DNA of 5,202 bases, from positions 1 to 5,202 of the forward strand of contig OMRS01000207.1 in assembly GCA_900313545.1 (NCBI GenBank), written 5' to 3'. How positions within the stretch are numbered: position 1 is the stretch's first letter; each line of letters opens with the position of its first letter. Origin of the DNA: an uncultured Eubacteriales bacterium. GTDB taxonomy: Bacteria > Bacillota_A > Clostridia > Christensenellales > Aristaeellaceae. Below the pieces are notes generated by a model, which did no database searches, had not been told where the DNA came from, and was given only the letters and a program-made list of their open reading frames with translations. Positions 1 to 5,202 of the stretch are shown in pieces. Both the position numbers and the translations under genes were made by a program.

Positions 1-348
1 GGGAAGGATGTGGGCAAGCGCCATCCCACCATCGGGAACAACGTGACCATCGGAGCCGGAGCCAAGGTGCTGGGGCCTTTCTCGGTGGGGGACGGCAGCA
101 AGATCGGAGCCGGAGCGGTGGTGCTCAAGGAGGTGCCGCCCAACTGCACCGTGGTGGGCAACCCCGGACGGGTGGTCAGAAGGGAAAACCGGGTTGTGGG
201 GGTGGACCTGGATCAGGTCAACCTGCCGGACCCCGTCAAAGCGCATATTGAGGACCTGGAAAACCGGGTCAGGGAACTGGAACAGACCCTGTACCGCATG
301 TGCGGCACAGAGGAGAACAGGGAGGAGACGACATATGGTCATCTATAA
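1..348 (+). CDS. cysE: Serine O-acetyltransferase, C-terminal part (5' end outside window)
   Basis: This is the C-terminal 115 codons of a serine acetyltransferase. The enzyme transfers acetyl from acetyl-CoA to L-serine, making O-acetylserine, the precursor of cysteine, in the cytoplasm. The frame is open from base 1. It begins with GKDVGKRHP, the family's active-site segment; the Arg-His pair (residues 7-8 here) corresponds to the substrate-contacting Arg192-His193 of characterised enzymes. Left-handed beta-helix hexapeptide repeats follow ([24 protein letters not shown]), then the [19 protein letters not shown] end of the domain. The last ~45 residues form a charged, probably coiled-coil tail ([13 protein letters not shown]), as in other Bacillota homologues. 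The stop codon lies inside the next gene, cysS, with a 14-base overlap, so the two are almost certainly co-transcribed. The catalytic dyad region and the start lie upstream of the window. Confidence 0.95.
   Translation, partial: GKDVGKRHPTIGNNVTIGAGAKVLGPFSVGDGSKIGAGAVVLKEVPPNCTVVGNPGRVVRRENRVVGVDLDQVNLPDPVKAHIEDLENRVRELEQTLYRMCGTEENREETTYGHL
321..327 (+). promoter_or_regulatory. Ribosome binding site of cysS
   Basis: GGAGGAG lies 7 bases before the ATG at 335. It fixes that ATG as the cysS start rather than any upstream in-frame codon, because the upstream extension is only a shifted reading of cysE and has no family similarity. The site is inside the cysE coding sequence, where it encodes part of the C-terminal Arg-Glu-Glu tail. 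Confidence 0.85.
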
Positions 349-1735
349 TACCCAAAGCCGGAAAAAGGAAACCTTTGTACCTATCCGTGAAGGAAAAGTG
401 GGCATCTACTGCTGCGGCCCCACAGTGTATAACTACTTCCACATCGGCAATGCCCGCCCGTTCATCGTTTTTGACACGCTGAGAAGGTATCTGGAGTACC
501 TGGGGTATGAGGTCACCTTCGTGCAGAACTTTACGGATATCGATGATAAAATGATCCGCCGCGCAAACGAGGAGGGCATCACCGTACGGGAACTGGGGGA
601 GCGCTTCATCGCGGAGTACTACCGGGATGCGGACGCCCTGGGGGTCAAGCGTGCCACCGTCAATCCCAAGGCGACGGAGCATATTCCGGAGATCATCGCC
701 CTGGTGCAGAAGCTGATCGAACACGGCCTGGCCTACGCCACGGACACCGGGGATGTGTATTACAATACGGAAGGCTTTGCCGGCTACGGCAAGCTGTGCG
801 GACAGAACCTGGAGGACCTGGAAAGCGGCGCGCGCATCGATGTGGATGAGACCAAGCGCAATCCCATGGACTTTGCGCTCTGGAAGGCCCAGAAGCCCGG
901 AGAACCCGCCTGGGAGTCCCCCTGGGGAATGGGAAGGCCCGGCTGGCATATCGAATGCTCCGCCATGAGCATGAAGTACCTGGGTGAAACCTTTGATATT
1001 CACTGCGGCGGCAAGGACCTGGTGTTCCCGCACCACGAAAACGAGATCGCCCAGAGCGAGGGCGCCACGGGAAAGCCCTTTGTCCATTACTGGATGCACA
1101 ACGGGTTTATCAATGTGGACAATCAGAAGATGAGCAAGTCCCTGGGCAACTTCTTTACCGTTCGGGACATCGCCAAGGAATACGATCTGGAAGCGGTGCG
1201 CATGTTCATGCTCAGTGCCCACTACCGCAGCCCCATCAATTTCTCCCGTGAGATGATCGAGCAGGCGAAAGCCAGCCTGGAGCGCCTGTATACGGCCCGG
1301 GACCGGTATGCCTTCCTGCTTGAGAAGGCGGAGGACAAGCCCCTGGATGCCGCCGGCCGCACGCTCATGGGCCAGACGGAGATGGCGGGCGTGGCCTTCA
1401 GAAGGGCCATGGACGACGATCTCAATACCGCAGATGCCCTGGCTGCCATCTTCGAACTGGTGCGCCAGGCCAACGGCCAGCTGGACGGACAGTCCCCCAA
1501 ATCCCTGATTGAAGCGGTTCTCAGTCAGCTTACCGCGCTGTGCGGCGTGCTGGGCCTTCTCACCCGTTCGGAGGAATCCGGAGAGGATGACCGCCTGCAG
1601 GCTCTGCTGGATGCGCGCAAGGCGGCCCGGGAGCAGAAAAACTGGGCGGAAGCGGACCGGCTCCGCGGGGAGATCGGGAAACTGGGCTATGCCGTCAAGG
1701 ATACCCGGGAAGGCCAGCAGGTGACGCGCCTGTAA
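335..1735 (+). CDS. cysS: Cysteinyl-tRNA synthetase, complete
   Basis: This class I aminoacyl-tRNA synthetase (466 residues, close to the 461 of E. coli CysS) attaches cysteine to tRNA-Cys in the cytoplasm, using ATP. It starts [14 protein letters not shown], matching the family N-terminus. The HIGH motif appears as HIGN (residues 36-39) and the KMSKS motif is exact (265-269). The zinc ligands that select cysteine are all present: Cys27 in CCGPTVY, Cys208 in HIECSAMS, and His233 and Glu237 in HHENE. The Rossmann catalytic domain is followed by a helical anticodon-binding region. The C-terminal segment ([18 protein letters not shown], then KDT) is typical of the family. The start is set by the GGAGGAG site at 321. 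cysE-cysS adjacency is common in Bacillota, where cysE supplies the cysteine precursor. No mrnC-like gene follows; a terminator does. The gene looks fully functional. Confidence 0.98.
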   Translation: MVIYNTQSRKKETFVPIREGKVGIYCCGPTVYNYFHIGNARPFIVFDTLRRYLEYLGYEVTFVQNFTDIDDKMIRRANEEGITVRELGERFIAEYYRDADALGVKRATVNPKATEHIPEIIALVQKLIEHGLAYATDTGDVYYNTEGFAGYGKLCGQNLEDLESGARIDVDETKRNPMDFALWKAQKPGEPAWESPWGMGRPGWHIECSAMSMKYLGETFDIHCGGKDLVFPHHENEIAQSEGATGKPFVHYWMHNGFINVDNQKMSKSLGNFFTVRDIAKEYDLEAVRMFMLSAHYRSPINFSREMIEQAKASLERLYTARDRYAFLLEKAEDKPLDAAGRTLMGQTEMAGVAFRRAMDDDLNTADALAAIFELVRQANGQLDGQSPKSLIEAVLSQLTALCGVLGLLTRSEESGEDDRLQALLDARKAAREQKNWAEADRLRGEIGKLGYAVKDTREGQQVTRL

Positions 1736-1873
1736 GCCTGCGCAGACGGCGCATGCAGCGCAGGGGAAATCCCCGGTGCCATGCGGTGTGAAAATCCGGG
1801 AGCCTGGCGGATGCGTCCGGCAAGCCTTCGGGAAAACGCAGCGTGCCTGCGGCGAATATGGAATATGAAACGG
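1736..1873 (+). other. Non-coding, hairpin-rich stretch between cysS and its terminator
   Basis: No plausible gene is present. Several self-complementary segments are visible. GCATG (1751-1755) pairs with CATGC (1780-1784) around an inner GGGG-AAAT-CCCC hairpin (1763-1774). GGATGCGTCC (1809-1818) forms a short stem whose flanks pair further with two mismatches. The segments AGGGGAAA (1762-1769) and CGGTGTGAAAATCCGGGAGC (1784-1803) resemble the conserved core of a cobalamin riboswitch. However, the expected CCCGC-ACTGT segment and a proper B12 box are not recognisable, and no coding gene lies downstream on this strand. It may be the cysS 3' untranslated region, a degenerate riboswitch, or chance. 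Confidence 0.35.
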
Positions 1874-1920
1874 GACAGCCGGCGGAGGATCCTCCGCCGG
1901 CTGTCTTTGTCGTTGTGTTT
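1874..1920 (+). terminator. Rho-independent terminator of cysE-cysS
   Basis: Bases 1874-1905 are a perfect 32-base palindrome with arms GACAGCCGGCGGAGGA and its reverse complement, centred on GGATCC. In RNA it gives a stem of about 14 GC-rich pairs with a small loop. It is followed by a T-rich but interrupted tract, TTTGTCGTTGTGTTT (1906-1920). It lies about 140 bases after the cysS stop. On the - strand the flank after the palindrome has only a short T run (CCGTTTCAT), so it may also act weakly on transcripts arriving from the converging opp operon. Confidence 0.85.
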
Positions 1921-2266
1921 GAAAGCTGCGCTCTGCCGTCAAACGCACAGGAATACAAGGGGGATGAAGGCGGGAAAAGAAGGGGCCGCTGCGCGGAGAC
2001 TGCGGATGAGGGCACCGACTGTGCAGGGCGGAGCCTCCTTTTCCGGCGCTTGATCCGGCGGACTCCGGATGCGCGATCAATGCCGGCGCCTGTCAGCCCT
2101 CGGGAAACACCCAACGCTGCCTGACGCATAAGGAGGGGCATGGGGGACATGGAGAGACCCGGGCTTCTGCATAGTGGCGGCAGCCCGACAGTTTCCGCGT
2201 GTTTTGCAGGGCACAGGGAACCCGGAACGGATGAGGGTGCCGGGGAAGCGGAATCGGTGAGGCGGG
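1921..2266. other. Intergenic region between convergent operons, no gene recognised
   Basis: This stretch separates the cysS terminator from the stop of the oppF fragment. Open frames here are low-complexity, rich in Arg, Pro and Ser, and match nothing I recognise. A good AGGAGG-like sequence precedes an ATG at 2140, but that frame runs antisense through the oppF remnant and looks spurious. No clear terminator with a T tract was seen directly after the oppF stop on the - strand. The only structure noted is the hairpin at 2043-2086. Confidence 0.5.
2043..2086. repeat. Imperfect inverted repeat (hairpin)
   Basis: CCGGC (2043-2047) pairs with GCCGG (2082-2086), and TTGATC (2050-2055) pairs with GATCAA (2075-2080), with a small internal loop of 2 by 1 bases between them. 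The enclosed loop contains a competing inverted repeat, ATCCGG (2053-2058) with CCGGAT (2065-2070). Neither side has a T tract, so it is not a standard terminator. Function unknown. Confidence 0.45.
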
Positions 2267-2542
2267 TCACCGGAGCACAAAGTGTCCCGGGGACGCCTCG
2301 GTCAGGTGTGTGCCCGGCAGAGAGAGGAAATCAAACGGCAGGACCTGCCGGCTTCTTTCCAGAAGCGGGTCAGGGACGCGGACGGCGGAGAGCAGGGAGC
2401 GGGTGTAGGGATGCAGGGGATGGGAGAACAGCTCCTCTGTGGGGGCGACCTCCACAAGCCTCCCCTGCAGCATGACTCCCGTCCGGTCACTGATGAAGCG
2501 GACCATGGACAGATCATGGCTGATCAGCAGAAAGGCAAAATG
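2267..2542 (-). pseudogene. oppF: Oligopeptide ABC transporter ATPase, C-terminal fragment
   Basis: About the last 90 residues of an OppF-type ATPase, which in an intact importer hydrolyses ATP on the cytoplasmic face to drive peptide uptake. Family similarity begins at FAFLLISHDLSMV, which contains the switch (H-loop) histidine. It continues through ISDRTGVMLQGRLVE and the OppD/F-specific extension HPLHPYTRSLLSAVRVPDP to a natural C-terminus, PGHFVLR, and stop. Walker A, the Q-loop, the ABC signature and Walker B are absent, so it cannot bind or hydrolyse ATP. The fragment has no start of its own; its 5' edge abuts the truncated binding-protein gene at about 2540-2550 in another frame. OppF is preferred over OppD because of the FISHD-like segment and the GHFVL ending, but the exact paralogue is an inference. 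Confidence 0.85.
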
Positions 2543-3333
2543 GTGCAGTCCGCCGTGGTGAACACCCATGACCGGAATCCCTTCATGCCGTCAAAGCGGG
2601 CGGCATAGTTCGCGTTGAGCCAGGCCAGGTCCGTCTCCCCGGACTGGAGCATGATGGCCTTGGTGCTTTCCACCGCCACCGTCTTGTAGACCACCCGCTC
2701 GATATTGGGGATCTTGTCGTAGTAGTCCTCGTTCCGCTCAAGAAGGATCATGCCGCCGGTCATGTCCCACTCTGCAAACCGGAAGCGGCCGGTGCCCACG
2801 GGATGCTGATTGAAGGCGGTGGTGTTCAGGTCTTCCCCCTCCAGCAGGTGACGGGGGAGGATGCCGATGGTAAAATAGCCGAGGATGGCGGCATTGTAGC
2901 GGCTCAGGGTGACGACGACGGTGTGCTCATCCGGCGCCTCGACGGAGGTGATGTCCTGAAAGTTGCTGCGGATGCTTGCGGAGAGGGTCTCATCCTGGGT
3001 GAGCTCCCGGTAGGTGTAGACCACATCCCGGGCGTCAAAGGGCTCCCCGTCGTGCCAGCGCACGCCGCTGCGCAGACGGAAGGTGTAGGTGCAGGTCCCG
3101 GGATCATAGGCAAAGCTTTCGGCCAGGTCGCACACCGGCTTCCCGCTGCCGTCGTATTTCATCAGGCCGGAGAAGATCAGGTCGGGGAGCTCGTCATGGT
3201 TGTTGAGCAGCGGATTGATGGTGCTCTCGTTTTCCCCGGCGTACACCAGGGTGTTGGACAGGTCAGACTGGGCCAGGGCTGTGCAGAGGGTCAGCAGCGC
3301 GAGCGTGAGCAGCAGGGCAAACGGTTTCTTCAT
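2524..3333 (-). pseudogene. Peptide ABC transporter solute-binding protein, 3'-truncated
   Basis: N-terminal half of a family 5 extracellular solute-binding protein (OppA/DppA type), which captures peptides outside the membrane and hands them to OppBC. It starts with a signal peptide: MKK, a Leu-rich core (residues 5-18) and a likely cut after Ala-Leu-Ala (19-21). A Cys lies at 17, but LTLC is a poor lipobox. Family hallmarks are WHDGEPFDARDVVYTY (93-108), PVGTGRFRFAEW (178-189) and LLERNEDYYDKIP (197-209). The ATG has a strong upstream AAAGGAGG. Similarity ends near residue 262; the final ~7 residues are out-of-frame oppF sequence leading to a TGA. Family members usually have about 500-550 residues, so roughly half is missing, including the second half of the ligand cleft. 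It is the third gene of the - strand operon, 63 bases after oppC. Confidence 0.88.
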
Positions 3334-3343
3334 TGGAACAGGT

Positions 3344-3351
3344 CCTCCTTT
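3344..3351 (-). promoter_or_regulatory. Ribosome binding site of the solute-binding protein gene
   Basis: On the - strand AAAGGAGG lies 10 bases before the ATG at 3333. It is the strongest such site in the operon. This fits the usual need for more binding protein than permease, though that reading is inference. No promoter or hairpin is evident in the 63-base gap after oppC. Confidence 0.8.
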
Positions 3352-3396
3352 GTTGTCATCTGGGTTCGGGACGGAAGAAACGGCGGGCGGGGAAGG

Positions 3397-4329
3397 CTAC
3401 AGGATGCGGATTTTGCGGGCATTCTCCCTGCGGAGGTGACTGCCGATGCGGGTGATGCACAGCAGTGTGGTCACCAGGAAAAGCCCGGGAAGGACGATCA
3501 GCCACCAGGAATTGGTCAGGAGCGCCCGGTTGGCCAGCGACAGGATGCTTCCCCAGGACAGTTCGTCCACGGGCAGGCCGAGGCCGAGGAAGCTCAGGGT
3601 GGATTCCATGGAGATGCAGCTGGAGATGCCGGAGATGATCACAAACAGGATGGCGGAGAGGACGCCGGGTACCAGGTGCCGGAAGGTGACGTACACAAAG
3701 CCGCCCCCGGAGGCGCGGGCATAGAGCACGTATTCGGCGTTCCGGATCTGCCGGACCTCGCTGCGGACGATGCGGGACAGCCCCATCCAGCCGGTCAGCC
3801 CGATGACCACGGACATGCTCGGGACGTTTCTGGCGGGGAAGACGGCGGTGACGATGAGCACCAGGAGCAGCGAGGGGATGCTTGAGACCAGCTCGACCAG
3901 GCGCATCAGAATGCCGTCCGCCAGATCGCGGGACGTGCCGCTGATGCTGCCGTACAGGATGCCTGCCGCCGAGAGGATGGCTGCCCCGAGCACCCCGATG
4001 ATCAGGGAGGTCCGACCGCCGTGGAGCAGGATGGACTGCAGGTCGCGCCCGAGGGTGTCCGTGCCGAAGGGGTGCTCCGGCCCCGGCGGCTGGTTGAGGG
4101 CATCAAAGGAATACCCCCTGGGATCGTAGCGGGTCAGCATCGGGGCAAATGCGCAGGAAAGGACGATCAGGGCGAGGAGCAGCAGGGAGAAAAGGGGCAG
4201 CCTGCGAAGCCGCCGGAAGGGAGACGGGGGCCTTGCGCGCGGGATGCGGGCCCGGTAGCCGGCGCCGACCAGGACAAACCGGGGATCCCCGGACGCCCCT
4301 GCGGGGTCCGGGCAGCAGGGGTCTACCAT
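3397..4329 (-). CDS. oppC: Peptide ABC transporter permease, OppC/DppC type, complete
   Basis: Inner-membrane permease subunit (310 residues) that pairs with OppB to form the channel of a peptide importer. It has a proline- and arginine-rich cytoplasmic N-terminus (1-44) and a first membrane segment at about 45-63. The OppC hallmark HPFGTDTLGRDL is at 86-97, followed by further hydrophobic segments. The EAA loop that contacts the ATPases runs from about 198 to 221 (AEYVLYARASGGG, then FRHLVP). STLSFLGLGLP lies at about 243-253, and a last membrane segment (WWLIVLPGLFLVTTLL) near 275-290. The start codon overlaps the oppB stop by 7 bases, with AAGGA just upstream, indicating translational coupling. 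The N-terminal ~40 residues are longer than is usual and rather variable. The gene looks intact, but its partner oppB and the downstream genes are damaged, so the transporter is probably not functional. Confidence 0.93.
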   Translation of the reverse strand: MVDPCCPDPAGASGDPRFVLVGAGYRARIPRARPPSPFRRLRRLPLFSLLLLALIVLSCAFAPMLTRYDPRGYSFDALNQPPGPEHPFGTDTLGRDLQSILLHGGRTSLIIGVLGAAILSAAGILYGSISGTSRDLADGILMRLVELVSSIPSLLLVLIVTAVFPARNVPSMSVVIGLTGWMGLSRIVRSEVRQIRNAEYVLYARASGGGFVYVTFRHLVPGVLSAILFVIISGISSCISMESTLSFLGLGLPVDELSWGSILSLANRALLTNSWWLIVLPGLFLVTTLLCITRIGSHLRRENARKIRIL

Positions 4330-5202
4330 CGGATTTCCTTCGCCTCCTTCATGCGGGGATCGATGTGTTCATTGATGGTCTGGGCGATCAGGCTGGATGA
4401 GAACACGGCCAGACCCGTGATCAGGACGACAAGCATCAGCAGGTTGTAATCGTGGTACTTGGCGCTTTCCACGGCCAGACTGCCGATGCCGGGATAATTG
4501 AAGACCGATTCGACGATCACGGTGCCGCCGGTCACATGGGGGATGGAGATGGCCATGATGCTCACGATCGTCGGGGCGACATTGGGCAGGCAGTGCCTCC
4601 AGATGACCCTTCTGCGGCTGGCGCCCTTGGAGAGGGCCAGCAGCACATAGTCCCTGCGCACCTCGTCGAGCAGCTTGTTGCGGATCATGAACGCGTAGTA
4701 CCACAGATGGGTGGAGATCATGACGGTCAGGGGAAGGATCAGGTTCCCTGCATCCGCGCTTTTGCCGATGTCATAGGCCCCGCTGGAGGGCAGCCAGCCG
4801 AGGTTGACGCTGAAGATCAGCACCAGCACCACGCCCAGCCAGAAGCCGGGAATGTAGTGGAGGACCGTGCCCGCCTGGCAGATGATCCGGTCCAGGAACC
4901 GGTCCTCATGCATCGTGCACAGGACCGCCAGCGGCACCGCCAGAAGGAACACCATCGCATAGGCCAGAAGCCCCAGCAGCAGGGTGTTGCCGGCCAGGGG
5001 CGCAATCACCCGCAGGACCGGCTGCCTGTACTTGAAGGAGATCCCGAAGTCGCCCCGCAGGGCATTGGAGAGCCAGCGCGCGTACTGGACGGCAAGGCCG
5101 GAGTCAAGGCCGAGGCGGCGGCCTTTTCAGCGTCGGTCATCTGTTCCAGCGAATCCCCGTAGAAGGACTGGAGGGGGTCGCCGGGGGCCAGCCTGGCGAA
5201 GA
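4323..5202 (-). pseudogene. oppB: Peptide ABC transporter permease, OppB/DppB type, frameshifted and 5'-partial
   Basis: First permease subunit of the peptide importer. The main frame reads from about 5126 to 4323. It includes GLDSGLAVQYARWLSNALRG and FGISFKYRQPV, several membrane segments, the EAA loop (DYVLLALSKGAS, then WRHCLPN), and the signature VESVFNYPGIGSLAVESAK near the C-terminus. Upstream, that frame hits a TGA at 5127-5129. The expected preceding residues, FARLAPGDPLQSFYGDSLEQ then MTDAEKAAA, appear in another frame from 5200 down to about 5114. The two frames meet in a GCC-repeat stretch at 5112-5128 and are related by a 1-base (or 4-base) loss. The gene start lies beyond the window. 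Without the frameshift this would be a normal OppB. A GTG at 5009 exists, but starting there would discard conserved residues. Sequencing error cannot be excluded. Confidence 0.87.

Noticed and set aside
194..334. Upstream extension of the cysS frame to an ATG at 194
   Set aside because: The 47 extra residues are cysE read in a shifted frame (rich in Trp, Arg, Thr), have no family match, and precede a well-placed ribosome site and ATG at 335.
269..2080. A 603-codon open frame on the - strand antisense to cysS
   Set aside because: It mirrors a certain cysS gene in GC-rich DNA, where the opposite strand often stays open. The product is a Pro-, His- and Gly-rich shadow with no recognisable domain, and no good ribosome site stands out.
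1695..2270. 191-codon - strand frame across the intergenic region
   Set aside because: It runs into cysS antisense and through the terminator palindrome. It is Ser/Pro/Arg-rich with no recognisable fold, and is best explained as an open frame in GC-rich DNA.
2140..2475. Possible small + strand gene with an AGGAGG-like site at about 2131
   Set aside because: Its second half is antisense to the recognisable oppF coding fragment, the protein is Gly/Arg/Pro-rich without domain or hydrophobic pattern, and the frame looks accidental.
2803..3885. 360-codon + strand frame antisense to the binding protein and oppC
   Set aside because: It is a mirror of two clear genes; the Gly/Asp/Gln/His-rich product is typical of antisense shadows.
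5112..5128. Programmed -1 frameshift in oppB
   Set aside because: No canonical X XXY YYZ slippery heptamer is present, and OppB permeases are not known to use frameshifting; mutation or sequence error is simpler.

Overview
The window looks like GC-rich bacterial chromosome. The adjacent cysE-cysS pair is characteristic of Bacillota, and the oligopeptide-type ABC transporter proteins also resemble those of high-GC Clostridia. This assignment is inferred from gene order and protein style only. No mobile element, CRISPR array, tRNA or rRNA gene was seen.

Left part, + strand (1-1735): the 3' end of cysE (serine O-acetyltransferase) overlaps the start of a complete cysS (cysteinyl-tRNA synthetase). 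The two gene products link cysteine synthesis to its loading onto tRNA. A perfect 32-bp palindrome followed by a T-rich tract (1874-1920) is the likely terminator.

Middle (1736-2266): about 530 bases with no convincing gene. The part before the terminator is hairpin-rich and holds a short stretch resembling a cobalamin-riboswitch core, but the match is weak. A further imperfect hairpin lies at 2043-2086.

Right part, - strand (5202 down to 2267): an oligopeptide/dipeptide ABC transporter operon in the order oppB - oppC - solute-binding protein - oppF fragment, converging on cysE-cysS. oppC looks intact. The other three genes are damaged. oppB, whose 5' end lies outside the window, carries a frameshift near 5112-5128. 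The binding-protein gene stops matching its family after about 262 residues. It is joined directly, out of frame, to the last ~90 codons of an OppF-type ATPase that lacks Walker A, signature and Walker B. The rest of the binding protein, probably oppD, and most of oppF are missing. This is either a real deletion in a decaying operon or an assembly error. As written, the locus could not make a working importer.

I found no convincing undescribed system. The points most worth checking are the binding-protein/oppF junction, the oppB frameshift, and the structured region between cysS and its terminator.
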